A DNA stretch of 44,445 nucleotides from NCBI RefSeq assembly GCF_018260395.1, contig NZ_JAGLBC010000006.1, positions 1-44,445 on the forward strand, written 5' to 3'. Below are positions 1-8,343 of the stretch, piece by piece; position 1 is the first letter of the stretch; each line of letters starts with the position of its first letter. Made by a program: the position numbers and the translations under genes. The notes below the pieces were generated by a model. It saw only the letters and a program-made list of their open reading frames with translations. It had not been told where the DNA came from and searched no databases. The stretch comes from Psychrobacter sp. (GTDB lineage Bacteria; Pseudomonadota; Gammaproteobacteria; Pseudomonadales; Moraxellaceae).

Positions 1-117
1 TCGATTTGCTCCTTTTTCGCACTTCTTTTTAAAAAAGTGTGCGTTTGCCCTGTATCTACCTGGTATCTATCTTATCTATCTTGGCTTTTTGTTATTAGTT
101 AATCTCATTAGCAGCTC

Positions 118-576
118 CTATTGAGCTAAATCTTTGCGATATTGCACCATATCGGTCAAATGAGCCAATTTATCATATAACTGTCTGGCTACTTTATTAT
201 CTTCACCCGTTACCCAGTACACACGATTACATTTTTGCTCTTGGGCAAACTGATACACATATTCTATTAACTGTCGTCCTACCCCCATGCCTCTGCAAAC
301 ATGATCTACATATAAATCTTCTAAGTAACAGCAATCTGTAATATTCCAAGTGTTAGGATGCAAAACCACGTGCATGATACCGATAAGGTTATCGCCTTCA
401 AAAGCTGCAAATCCATAAATAGCAGTTGCCGGATCTAATATCTTTGTCCACGTGGCATGGGTTACCTCATCATTTAATGTAGTGTTATAAAAAGCTAAAT
501 AAGCTTGCCAATTGTTATACCAACCCTTCTGGTCCGCTTCGGTCAATGGTCTAATAGTTATCGTCGAGGTTTTCAT
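118..576 (-). CDS. GNAT family N-acetyltransferase
   Basis: This 152-residue protein is a single GNAT domain that should transfer an acetyl group from acetyl-CoA to an amine. The acetyl-CoA pyrophosphate-binding loop is visible as RGMGVGRQLI around residues 95-104 (R/QxxGxG/A pattern). It is preceded by the beta-4 segment LEDLYVDHVCR and followed by the typical C-terminal YWVTGEDNKVARQLYDK stretch, where N and Y match the usual 'N..A..LY.K.G' pattern. The substrate cannot be read from sequence. The start is supported by an AGGAC about 10 nt upstream on the minus strand. It appears monocistronic. The family call is secure; the substrate is unknown. Confidence 0.88.
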   Translation of the reverse strand: MKTSTITIRPLTEADQKGWYNNWQAYLAFYNTTLNDEVTHATWTKILDPATAIYGFAAFEGDNLIGIMHVVLHPNTWNITDCCYLEDLYVDHVCRGMGVGRQLIEYVYQFAQEQKCNRVYWVTGEDNKVARQLYDKLAHLTDMVQYRKDLAQ

Positions 577-608
577 TTAAGGTTTGTCCTAGTAGTTAGT
601 CGTTTTTG

Positions 609-727
609 GCAGTCGTTTTAGTTATTGTTTTAGCAGTTATTTCGGCAATAATTTTGACAGTTATTATGGCGGTTATTTAGATAATTGTTATGTTGGTTAT
701 TATGGCGTTTATTATGACAACTATTTA
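609..727. repeat. Degenerate GTTATTATGGCG-type repeat block
   Basis: The 12-mer GTTATTATGGCG occurs exactly at 660-671 and 696-707, followed by the variant GTTTATTATGAC at 707-718. Looser copies (AGTTATTTCGGCAATA, AGTTATTGTTTTAGC) extend leftward. It reads as decayed short tandem duplications rather than a coding or structured element. Confidence 0.6.
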
Positions 728-989
728 AGTTTGAATGATATAAAAAAAGGGGCAAATAAATAATAACTAAATAAAAATATATAGATAATCTTAATTATAT
801 TTATTGTATATATGTATAATTGATTATAAGATAAGCTTGCTTTAAAAAATGCTAATAGATATAAGTGCTTAGGGTTATTTGAAACGCTTTATCTTTTTAA
901 ACTGTCTTTGACTGGTCATGATAGCACTAACATCGCCTCTATATTTATTAACCATCTTCTAAACAATTAATCTGTAATACCTATTTAAT

Positions 990-1040
990 CTTCACTTCAA
1001 AACAATCTTCACTTAAAAACAACTTTCACTTAACAAATTC
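990..1040. repeat. 17-bp tandem repeat, three copies, upstream of radC
   Basis: Three consecutive 17-bp units start at 990, 1007 and 1024. Each begins C/T-TTCACTT and continues with an A-rich tail (for example CTTCACTTAAAAACAAC). The block ends 46 bp before the radC start, so it probably lies in the radC leader or promoter. Confidence 0.75.
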
Positions 1041-1086
1041 AATATCACCTTGATAATTAGTACATATACAACTAGCGACATTAATA

Positions 1087-1767
1087 ATGGCAATCAAAGA
1101 CTGGCACCAAGAAGATCGTCCAAGAGAAAAACTATTAAATCTTGGCCCTGAACAATTAACAGATGCTGAAATATTGGCCATTTTCCTTAGAACGGGCACC
1201 AAGCAGCAGTCTGCTTTAGAACTTGCTCGTAGCCTGATTGACCATTTTGGGGGTATTGCAGAATTATTAGCTGCGCCACAGGAGGCAGTACTGTCTTGCC
1301 ACGGTATTGGTACTGCTAAATATGCTCAACTGCTCGCTAGTTTAGAAATGGGCAAACGTTACTTAGCCAGTGAATTAAAATCAGGCCACAGCCTCAACCG
1401 CTCTCAAATGGTCAAGGATTATATAACGACCCAATTACGCCGTGAGACAAATGAAGTATTTGCTGTGCTTTGTTTAGACAATGGATTAAATCTGTTGGAT
1501 TTTAAAATAATGTTTGTAGGTGGTATCTCATCTTGCTCAATTTGTATCAAACAAGTACTCCGTCATGGCTTAGAACAAGGCGCTAGTCAACTCATAGTTG
1601 CTCATAATCATCCCAATCAAAATGCCACACCTTCTAGTGCTGATATTCATCTCACTGAAACGCTAAAAGCCGCCTGCCAAACCATAGATTTAATCTTAGT
1701 CGATCATATTATAGTGGGTCGTAATGATACCTTATCTTTTGCAGAGACAGGGACACCTCCTTTTTAG
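1087..1767 (+). CDS. radC: RadC/YicR family JAMM-domain protein
   Basis: This 226-residue protein matches the usual length of chromosomal RadC. Residues about 1-95 form the N-terminal helical part with a helix-hairpin-helix-like segment (HGIGTAKYAQL near 72-82). Residues about 103-226 form the RadC/JAMM metalloprotease-like domain. The metal-binding signature is visible as H173-x-H175 in AHNHPNQN and D186 in SSADI, with E123 as the likely catalytic glutamate. The name suggests DNA repair, but that role is disputed and the biochemical function of RadC is unresolved. The ATG has no strong Shine-Dalgarno sequence. The nearest RadC neighbour in many bacteria, coaBC, is not present in this window. 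Confidence 0.93.
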   Translation: MAIKDWHQEDRPREKLLNLGPEQLTDAEILAIFLRTGTKQQSALELARSLIDHFGGIAELLAAPQEAVLSCHGIGTAKYAQLLASLEMGKRYLASELKSGHSLNRSQMVKDYITTQLRRETNEVFAVLCLDNGLNLLDFKIMFVGGISSCSICIKQVLRHGLEQGASQLIVAHNHPNQNATPSSADIHLTETLKAACQTIDLILVDHIIVGRNDTLSFAETGTPPF

Positions 1768-2244
1768 CTTAGCTTGCCAAACTATACAATAAACCCAATA
1801 ACAAGTTTTATTGATTTTAAAGTCAATGTAAAAACTTTAAGAAATTTAAATTTTTTTACGTTCAGTTAATTGCAGCTTTTGAATGAAACAGCAACGATAT
1901 TAACCAATTGTAAAGATTATAGTCTTGATTATATGGTTTTACATACTTACTCTGTAATGTATATATAACTCTCTTTATTTGGTGCTCATGCCTGTTAAAT
2001 AAATAATATATTGATCCACAGTATTTAATTCAAAGCTCTAATAACAAGCTCTAATATCAAGATTAAATGGACAAGCATTTTTTTTAAGATGTTCCGCAGA
2101 GCATTCAATTTCTATCAATGAGCCCAACTAAAGTGATTGTATTGATTAAGCAATAGCTATAAAGAAGTGTAAAAATTAAATCACAAACTTCTGCTAAAAC
2201 TTCCGATAGTAACTTTTTATTTATTCAATTTTAAGGTGCAAACT
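1768..2244. other. 477-bp AT-rich gap upstream of the FadE-type gene
   Basis: No gene is visible. The region is AT-rich with no convincing terminator for radC. It contains a 13-bp tandem duplication at 2033-2058 (AAGCTCTAATAAC / AAGCTCTAATATC, with a weaker third copy after it). The promoter of the acyl-CoA dehydrogenase presumably lies here. Confidence 0.5.
2033..2058. repeat. 13-bp tandem duplication
   Basis: Two adjacent units (2033-2045 and 2046-2058) differ only at the penultimate base. A decayed third unit may follow. Confidence 0.6.
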
Positions 2245-5043
2245 ATGACTACCTTAACCTTAGTTGGCTTTTTTATACTTGCCATACTATTGCAGCTGTT
2301 TGCTTTGCTGCTAGTCTTTTATTATGGCTTAAGCCGCACTGCAGGTGCTTTATTACTCATTGTAATTGCTGTTATTGCCGGATTTATTGCACCCTGGTCT
2401 TTATTATTAGGCGTGCCTTTTATATTAGCCAGTTTGGTAGTGTTAATAACGCCGCTACGTCAATCATTGATAAGTAATCCTGCTTACAATATGCTAGCAG
2501 GTGCAATGCCTAGTATGAGTGATACTGAGCGTGAAGCATTAGACGCTGGCACTAGTTGGTGGGAAAAAGAACTATTTATGGGAGCTCCTGACTGGAATAA
2601 ATTTGCCGGTTATGAGTACCCTACCTTATCTGAAAAAGAACAGTCTTTTATTGATAATGAAGTTGAGACACTTTGTGGCATGTTAGATGAATGGCAAATT
2701 CATCATCATGATAAGGATTTATCGCCTGAGACTTGGCAATTTATCAAAGACAACGGTTTCTTAGGTTTAATTATTCCTGAAAGCTATGGCGGTCGAGATT
2801 TTAGCCCCTATGCCCAAAGCCGTATCATGAGTAAGATTGCCTCACGAAGCTTGACCGCAGCAGTAACTTGTATGGTACCTAACTCTTTAGGTCCTGGTGA
2901 ATTGCTGATGCATTATGGTACTGAAGAGCAAAAGCAACGTTGGTTACCGGGGCTGGCTAAAGGTGAAGAAATTCCTTGTTTTGGATTAACCGGTCCTGAG
3001 GCGGGTTCAGATGCTGGTGCAATTCCTGACACTGGAGTTGTTTGCTATGGCATGTATGAAGGCCGTGAAGTTCTTGGTCTAAATATGAACTTTTCTAAAC
3101 GCTGGATTACATTAGCACCCGTAGCTACTGTGGTAGGTTTGGCATTTACGCTGCACGATCCTGAAGGGTTGTTAGGCGATAAGAATAAAACAGATTATGG
3201 TATTACCTGTGCATTAATTCCTGCTGGCTATGAAGGGGTACATACTGGTGAGCGTCATAATCCAGGCTCCCCATTTATGAATGGTACGGTAGTCGGTAAA
3301 GACGTGTTTATTCCGCTAGATTTCATTATTGGCGGAATCGAAAATGCTGGTAAAGGCTGGCGTATGCTAATGGAGTGTTTGGCTGTTGGGCGTGGCATCT
3401 CCTTACCTTCATTGTCTACATCAGCCTGTGAAATGACTTACTTAACAGTAGGTGCTTTTGCTAAAGTTCGTGAACAGTTTAAGATTTCGGTAGGTAAGTT
3501 TGAAGGCGTACAAAATGCAAGTAGTAGTATTGCCAGTAGTACTTATATGCTTGAATCTTTTCGCCATTTAGTGACTTGTGGTCTAAATCAAGGCGGTACA
3601 CCGTCTGTCATGACAGCTATGGCTAAATACTATGCTACTGAGACCATGCGAGAAACAGTAAATCATGGTATGGACATCGTCGGTGGACGCGCTATTCAGT
3701 TGGGTCCTCGTAATTTCTTAGCTTTACCTTATCAAGCCATTCCTGTATCAATCACAGTGGAAGGGGCTAATATATTAACCCGCTCACTAATGATTTTTGG
3801 TCAAGGTGCTATGCGTTGTCATCCTTACTTATTTGAAGAATTACAACTGCTGCAAAGTGAAGATAAAAAAGATGCAAAAAGACAATTTGATGACATGTTC
3901 TTCAAGCATTTGGGTTACACGTTTAACCGTGGTGCTAAATCATTTGTAGCAGGATACTTTGGCGGCAGTGGTAAAGCACCTAGCTTTGCCGATAGCTTTA
4001 CCCGTCCTTATTACAAGCAGATTAACCGTTTAAGTGCTAACTTTGCTTTAACTGCGGATATGGCATTGGGTATACTCGCTGGTGACTTAAAGCGAAAAGA
4101 GATGCTATCAGGACGTTTAGCGGACATCCATGCACATCTATTTATGATGACTGCTATATTAAGATTCTACGCCCATGGTACCAAATCTGAATCAGAGCGT
4201 TTACATGCCCGTTTAGCTTTAGAGAAATCTTTATATATTATTCAAGAAGCTTTCTTTGAAATCTATGAGAACTTCCCTAATCGTATGGCAGCAGGTTTAG
4301 TTAAATTGGTGTGTTTCCCAGGTGGAAACTTTGCACCTAAACCAAGTGATGAACTAAAACGCAAGTTGGGTGATCTTATTATGGCGGATGGTGCAGATAA
4401 TCCATTCCGCGAGCAACTTAAAACTTTAATTTATTATACCCGTGATCCTGAAAATAATATTGGTCGCATGGAAAACGCATATCAAATGTTGCTTGAAGTT
4501 GAGCCTCTATGGCAGAAGTTCAAAAAAGCGGAACATAAAGGCAAGTTTGTAGGTCTAACATTTGAGGACCATGTATTGACTGCATTGAAAGAAGGCGTTA
4601 TTACAGAAGCTGAATCAGAGCAGTTGATTGAATACAATGCAGTACGTTTTGACTCCTTGCTAACTGATGTATTTGATGAACATCTTAATCAAGCATTACC
4701 TCGTGAGAACCCACATACTCTTGAAAATGCGGCAAGTAACTTAACACCGTATGTGATAGAGAAAATTGAAAAATCTTCTTCTAATTCGATCTCCTCTACT
4801 GAGGAATCGGGTGTTCAAGAAGAGACAGGCGATGCCAATAGTGCTCATGGTTATGAGCAAGACGGCGATGTAGAAATGGCTTCTGAGCAAAATACTCTCG
4901 ATGAAAAAGTTGACCAAACTGATTTTAACGAAGTGGACTCAAAAGGTCATGACCCTCGTCTTCGCGATGCTGAAATGACCCTAGAAGAGCGTATGGCTCG
5001 TAATCATGCTGATAGACAGCGTGACAACAATAAGTCGCCCTAA
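2245..5043 (+). CDS. fadE: FadE-type membrane-anchored acyl-CoA dehydrogenase
   Basis: The protein catalyses the first, FAD-dependent step of fatty-acid beta-oxidation. It is 932 residues from the ATG at 2245. I prefer this ATG over the in-frame GTG at 2236 because TAAGG at 2232-2236 gives 8-nt spacing to it and overlaps the GTG. Two hydrophobic segments fill roughly residues 1-65, as in E. coli FadE. The acyl-CoA dehydrogenase core follows (about 110-520), with FGLTGPEAGSDAGAIPDTG, the flavin-contacting KRWITLAP and the GGRAIQLGPRN segment. A DUF1974-type C-terminal half follows. E. coli FadE is 814 residues; the excess here is mainly an acidic, low-complexity tail (about 845-930) ending in a charged EERMARNHADRQRD segment. 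A strong terminator follows, so the gene is probably monocistronic. Confidence 0.93.
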   Translation: MTTLTLVGFFILAILLQLFALLLVFYYGLSRTAGALLLIVIAVIAGFIAPWSLLLGVPFILASLVVLITPLRQSLISNPAYNMLAGAMPSMSDTEREALDAGTSWWEKELFMGAPDWNKFAGYEYPTLSEKEQSFIDNEVETLCGMLDEWQIHHHDKDLSPETWQFIKDNGFLGLIIPESYGGRDFSPYAQSRIMSKIASRSLTAAVTCMVPNSLGPGELLMHYGTEEQKQRWLPGLAKGEEIPCFGLTGPEAGSDAGAIPDTGVVCYGMYEGREVLGLNMNFSKRWITLAPVATVVGLAFTLHDPEGLLGDKNKTDYGITCALIPAGYEGVHTGERHNPGSPFMNGTVVGKDVFIPLDFIIGGIENAGKGWRMLMECLAVGRGISLPSLSTSACEMTYLTVGAFAKVREQFKISVGKFEGVQNASSSIASSTYMLESFRHLVTCGLNQGGTPSVMTAMAKYYATETMRETVNHGMDIVGGRAIQLGPRNFLALPYQAIPVSITVEGANILTRSLMIFGQGAMRCHPYLFEELQLLQSEDKKDAKRQFDDMFFKHLGYTFNRGAKSFVAGYFGGSGKAPSFADSFTRPYYKQINRLSANFALTADMALGILAGDLKRKEMLSGRLADIHAHLFMMTAILRFYAHGTKSESERLHARLALEKSLYIIQEAFFEIYENFPNRMAAGLVKLVCFPGGNFAPKPSDELKRKLGDLIMADGADNPFREQLKTLIYYTRDPENNIGRMENAYQMLLEVEPLWQKFKKAEHKGKFVGLTFEDHVLTALKEGVITEAESEQLIEYNAVRFDSLLTDVFDEHLNQALPRENPHTLENAASNLTPYVIEKIEKSSSNSISSTEESGVQEETGDANSAHGYEQDGDVEMASEQNTLDEKVDQTDFNEVDSKGHDPRLRDAEMTLEERMARNHADRQRDNNKSP

Positions 5044-5073
5044 AAACTAAATTTTTACTAGTGAATATAAATT

Positions 5074-5102
5074 AACCATGCCTTAGGGCATGGTTTTTTT
5101 TT
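5074..5102 (+). terminator. Rho-independent terminator of fadE
   Basis: A CCATGCC stem (5076-5082) pairs with GGCATGG (5087-5093) and runs directly into a tract of T residues. It lies 30 bp after the fadE stop. Confidence 0.9.
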
Positions 5103-5129
5103 GCTTATGTATCAGTCTTTAAAGCTAGA

Positions 5130-5203
5130 AGTTTTCGAAGTTAAAAGTTTTGAAGTTAAAAGTTTTGAAGTTAAATGTTTTTGAAGTTAAATGTTTTGAA
5201 GTG
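5130..5203. repeat. 15/16-bp tandem repeat, about five copies
   Basis: Units of the form AGTTTTGAAGTTAAA begin at 5130, 5146, 5161, 5176 and 5192. They are 15 or 16 bp long and mostly differ by single-base changes or one extra T. The array lies between the fadE terminator and the end of the cytochrome c gene. Confidence 0.85.
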
Positions 5204-5249
5204 ATGGTTTTTAAAAAGTTAAACTTATCATAAGCGCCTGACAATGAAA

Positions 5250-5780
5250 CTACTTACTGTCTTTAGTAACTGGTAGCGGATCACGTCCTAATGTAGACAA
5301 ATAAGCAATAATATCTTGTCTATCCTGCGCATTAGGTACAGGATCAGACAACATACGCGTGTCTGCTAGAACTGATTTAGGGTCTGCGATATAAGAATCT
5401 AAAGTCTTGGCGTCCCATATCCAATGCGCTTTATTTAGTGCCTCACTATATTTATAATCCTTTAATTGCGCTGAAGGTGCCATATAGACGCCGACCAACT
5501 GAGGCCCTTTTTTATTACTGCCAGGTCTTAAGGTGTGGCACTGACTGCATAAATCTTCATACAGTTTCTCGCCTTTTGTACTATCGCCTGCTTTATAAAC
5601 GGGTGCAGTGACCTGAGCGCGATGATCTGGAGGGCTTGGCGTACAGCCTACGCCAAAAGCAGTCAAGGTTAAAATAACCAGTAATCCGCTGAGCCTTTTT
5701 ATTGGTTTAAAACGGTTTGTACAATTAGATCCAGTATAGAGACGAAAAGATTCGGTATAGGGACAATAAGTATTTAACAT
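5250..5780 (-). CDS. Class I c-type cytochrome, probably exported or lipid-anchored
   Basis: This 176-residue monohaem cytochrome c carries the haem attachment motif CSQCH (C78, C81, H82). M143 in ADTRMLSDP is the likely axial ligand, in the cytochrome c2-like position. A hydrophobic segment at about 32-45 ends in FGVGC (C46), a non-canonical lipobox, so it may be a lipoprotein or a signal-anchored periplasmic electron carrier. The roughly 30 residues before that segment are unusually long for a signal peptide n-region, but no alternative ATG, GTG or TTG lies between them and the hydrophobic core. AAGTGAG lies a few bases upstream of the ATG. It follows epmB by about 60 bp on the same strand and may be co-transcribed. 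Its redox partner is unknown. Confidence 0.85.
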   Translation of the reverse strand: MLNTYCPYTESFRLYTGSNCTNRFKPIKRLSGLLVILTLTAFGVGCTPSPPDHRAQVTAPVYKAGDSTKGEKLYEDLCSQCHTLRPGSNKKGPQLVGVYMAPSAQLKDYKYSEALNKAHWIWDAKTLDSYIADPKSVLADTRMLSDPVPNAQDRQDIIAYLSTLGRDPLPVTKDSK

Positions 5781-5839
5781 TTGTACTCACTTCTAAATAG
5801 GTGTCACGAATATTATTAAAATAAGACTACTAATTGCGA

Positions 5840-6952
5840 TTAAGGACGATAAAGATCCACAGGTGTTTTGAACGGTCGATTTGGCAATTCTTGTACCAGT
5901 TTTGGTACCAAATAACCCGGTAACTGTTCCAGCATTTGCCAATACAAGTCCACAGCCTTTTGCTTTTGGATATCAAAGTGAGCGGCTCCTTGTACTTTGT
6001 CCAATAGGTGCAAATAATAAGGCAACACCCCTGATTCAAACAGTCGTTCACTAAGCTCTACTTGAGCTTGAATTGAGTCATTTATTCCTGCTAACAAAAC
6101 CGTCTGATTAAGCAAAGTAACGCCATATTGTTTAACTTGTTGCAAACACTGAGCTGTATAAGCATCAATTTCATTAGAATGGTTAGTGTGCACTACCATT
6201 ACCATACGGCAACGACTCTCCTGCATCCGCAACAACAACTCTAGGTCTAAGCGCTCAGGAATAACGATTGGCAAACGGGTATGAATACGAATGGTGTTAA
6301 TCTGCGGTAATGCTTCTAAAGCATCTAACCACAAGAAAAAACGTCGATTCGATATACTTAATGGATCGCCACCACTGAGCAGAACCTCACGAATTTCAGG
6401 ATGTTGTCTAATATACTCTTGAATCATCTCTATTTGGTCAGATTTTGGTAAATTTGATTGATAATCAAAATGCTGTCTAAAACAGTAACGACAGTGAATA
6501 GCACAAGCGCCAGTTACCGTTACCAATACTCTTGAATGGTATTTATGTAATAATCCTTTTACTGGATTATGGTCATTTTCAGCCAAAGGATCCGCTTCAT
6601 AACCATTGACTTCAATCTGCTCAAGCTTACTGGGCAATACTTGGAGCAATAAAGGGTCTTTCGGGTCGCCCTTTTTCATCTTGGCCACGAAGCCATTGGG
6701 TACTCGTAATCCAAAGCCTTCAGGAAGGTAGAGTTCAGGCTTAATGTGACTTAACTCTAAAATAGCTAGCAACTGATCGATATCTGTAATAATATCTGCT
6801 ACTTGTTTTTTGCAAGTGGTAGGCGCATTATGCTTATCCCTTCCCTCAAAGTTATCAATCGAGTTAAGCTCGGATAAGCCAGTAGCAACGGATGTAATGG
6901 GGATTTTCCTGTTTTTTTGTTCGGGCAAATGGTTTATCATGGGGTTCATCAT
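5840..6952 (-). CDS. epmB: EF-P beta-lysylation enzyme EpmB (lysine 2,3-aminomutase-like radical SAM)
   Basis: EpmB isomerises (S)-alpha-lysine to (R)-beta-lysine, which EpmA attaches to elongation factor P. The 370-residue protein has the radical-SAM cluster motif C150-x3-C154-x2-C157 (ACAIHCRYCF) and the following LLSGGDPLSI segment typical of the KamA family. A C-terminal region (YYLHLLDKVQGAAHFDI) binds PLP and substrate in homologues. E. coli EpmB is 342 residues; the extra length is an N-terminal extension. It is divergent from efp with only 45 bp between start codons, which strongly supports the EpmB assignment over a catabolic aminomutase. Several in-frame ATGs near the N-terminus leave the exact start uncertain. 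EpmA is not in this window. Confidence 0.93.
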   Translation of the reverse strand: MMNPMINHLPEQKNRKIPITSVATGLSELNSIDNFEGRDKHNAPTTCKKQVADIITDIDQLLAILELSHIKPELYLPEGFGLRVPNGFVAKMKKGDPKDPLLLQVLPSKLEQIEVNGYEADPLAENDHNPVKGLLHKYHSRVLVTVTGACAIHCRYCFRQHFDYQSNLPKSDQIEMIQEYIRQHPEIREVLLSGGDPLSISNRRFFLWLDALEALPQINTIRIHTRLPIVIPERLDLELLLRMQESRCRMVMVVHTNHSNEIDAYTAQCLQQVKQYGVTLLNQTVLLAGINDSIQAQVELSERLFESGVLPYYLHLLDKVQGAAHFDIQKQKAVDLYWQMLEQLPGYLVPKLVQELPNRPFKTPVDLYRP

Positions 6953-6997
6953 ATTTGATTTTTTGTCATTAATTTGAAATGTATCAGGAGCAATATT

Positions 6998-7570
6998 GTG
7001 GCAAGTTTTTCAACTAACGAATTTAAAGCCGGTCTTAAAGTTATGTACGATGGTAATCCTTGTGCCATTATTGATAACGAATTTGTTAAGCCAGGCAAAG
7101 GCCAAGCTTTTAACCGTGTCAAACTACGTAATTTGCGTACTGGTAAAGTGTTAGAGCAAACTTTTAAATCAGGCGACAGCTTAGATGCAGCGGATGTTGT
7201 TGATACTGAAATGAACTACTTATATAACGATGGTGAATTTTGGCATTTTATGCATCCTGAAACCTTTGAACAATTGCAAGCGGATGCTAATGCAATGGCA
7301 GAGGCTAAGCAATGGTTAAAAGAGAACGGTAACGATTTATGTACCATTACTCTATTCAACGGCGTGCCATTATCAGTAACAGCACCAAACTTTGTTGAAC
7401 TTGAAATTGTTGAAACGGATCCCGGCGTTCGTGGTGATACTTCTGGCGGTGGTGGTAAACCTGCTCGCCTTGAGACTGGCGCCGTAGTTCGTGTCCCTTT
7501 ATTCGTTCAGCAAAATGAAGTAGTGCGTGTAGATACTCGCACAGGAGACTACCAAACTCGCGTTAGCTAA
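6998..7570 (+). CDS. efp: Translation elongation factor P
   Basis: EF-P relieves ribosome stalling at polyproline stretches. The start is GTG at 6998: AGGAG at 6986-6990 gives 7-nt spacing, and the product then begins [12 protein letters not shown] and is 190 residues long, close to E. coli EF-P (188). An ATG 24 bp earlier is in frame but lies upstream of that ribosome-binding site. The modification site is visible as K34 in VKPGKGQAF, the lysine type that receives beta-lysine, in agreement with the neighbouring epmB. KOW-like, OB and C-terminal domains follow, ending in [14 protein letters not shown]. It shares a very short divergent promoter region with epmB. Confidence 0.97.
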   Translation: MASFSTNEFKAGLKVMYDGNPCAIIDNEFVKPGKGQAFNRVKLRNLRTGKVLEQTFKSGDSLDAADVVDTEMNYLYNDGEFWHFMHPETFEQLQADANAMAEAKQWLKENGNDLCTITLFNGVPLSVTAPNFVELEIVETDPGVRGDTSGGGGKPARLETGAVVRVPLFVQQNEVVRVDTRTGDYQTRVS

Positions 7571-7760
7571 TAGTTTATTAGGGCTTACATGCTCAAGTCT
7601 ACAGCCTATATGCTAGCATCAGTGCTATAGTTATTTACCAGTTAATTATCTAATATTCAGCAGATATTTAGCAGTTATTTATCAAATAATCCAGCCAGTC
7701 TCTTAACTTTTATCTGCCTTGCTTATCCGAATGCCTATTATACATTCAGTAGCAATAGAA

Positions 7761-7796
7761 TAAAGCCTTAGAGTCTGGCCGTTTTTTTGGCTTTTT
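7761..7796 (+). terminator. Possible terminator downstream of efp
   Basis: AAAGCC (7762-7767) can pair with GGCTTT (7789-7794) around a 21-nt loop that itself contains a seven-T run. The structure is loose and the site is 190 bp after efp, so this is tentative. Confidence 0.35.
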
Positions 7797-7824
7797 ACGT
7801 CATAAAAGTTTTCTTTCTTTTATT

Positions 7825-7875
7825 ATTAGCACTGTTGTTTTAATAGAACTATTGCTTTAATAGCACTGTTGCTAC
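7825..7875. repeat. 17-bp tandem repeat, three copies, upstream of yjbQ
   Basis: Units of the form AATAGCACTGTTGCTTT start at 7825, 7842 and 7859. The block ends 42 bp before the yjbQ start. Confidence 0.75.
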
Positions 7876-7917
7876 AAGCACCACTAATGGAAACCAATAG
7901 TTATTTTAGGTTTATTT

Positions 7918-8343
7918 ATGGCATTTTATCAAACTATCGTTACTCTGCCTGTTCAAACTCGCGGGGTGCATATTATTACTTCTCATATTCAACAAGCTTT
8001 AGATCAGCTGCTGCCGCAAGGAACTAAGGCTGGCTTGGTGAATCTGTTTTTGCAGCATACTTCGGCCAGTTTGACCATTAATGAAAATGCTGATCCTGAT
8101 GTACGTCTGGATACAGAAGACTGGTTAAACCAAGTCGCGCCTGCTGACCAAGCTCACTATCGACATACTTTAGAAGGTTCTGATGATTTGCCAGCTCATT
8201 TTAAAAGCATGATGCTTGGCGTTAGTCTTGATATTCCATTGATAAATGGCCGACTAGGATTGGGTACTTGGCAAGGCGTCTATCTATGTGAGCATCGTAA
8301 TCATGCCGGTAATCGACGTTTGATAATTACAGTCAATGTTTAA
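7918..8343 (+). CDS. yjbQ: YjbQ/UPF0047 family protein (secondary thiamine-phosphate synthase-type)
   Basis: This 141-residue protein has the hallmark UPF0047 segments HTSASLTINENADPDVR (about 47-63) and a C-terminal GTWQGVYLCEHR stretch with conserved histidines. E. coli YjbQ has weak thiamine-phosphate synthase activity, but the true physiological role is not settled. The length is typical. The gene has no strong Shine-Dalgarno sequence. It converges on the DUF4112 gene, and the two stop codons interlock on one TTAA (8340-8343). Confidence 0.9.
   Translation: MAFYQTIVTLPVQTRGVHIITSHIQQALDQLLPQGTKAGLVNLFLQHTSASLTINENADPDVRLDTEDWLNQVAPADQAHYRHTLEGSDDLPAHFKSMMLGVSLDIPLINGRLGLGTWQGVYLCEHRNHAGNRRLIITVNV

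Larger units (their letters stand above)
577..1086. other. 510-bp AT-rich intergenic region between divergent GNAT gene and radC
   Basis: I see no gene here. The part next to the acetyltransferase holds a degenerate repeat (609-727), the middle is very AT-rich, and the part next to radC holds a 17-bp tandem triplication (990-1040). Promoters for both divergent genes must lie here, but I cannot assign them with confidence. Confidence 0.6.
7571..7917. other. 347-bp intergenic region between efp and yjbQ
   Basis: No gene is visible. It contains a weak candidate terminator for efp (7761-7796) and a 17-bp tandem triplication (7825-7875) just before yjbQ. Confidence 0.5.

Noticed and set aside
2236..2244. 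GTG start for fadE
   Set aside because: It overlaps the TAAGG that is correctly spaced for the ATG at 2245.
5130..5203. Possible CRISPR-like array
   Set aside because: The units are directly adjacent 15/16-bp copies with no spacers, and no cas genes are present. It is a simple tandem repeat.
5830..6051. 73-codon minus-strand frame overlapping epmB
   Set aside because: It overlaps the epmB 3' end in another frame, with basic low-complexity sequence and no supporting start signals.
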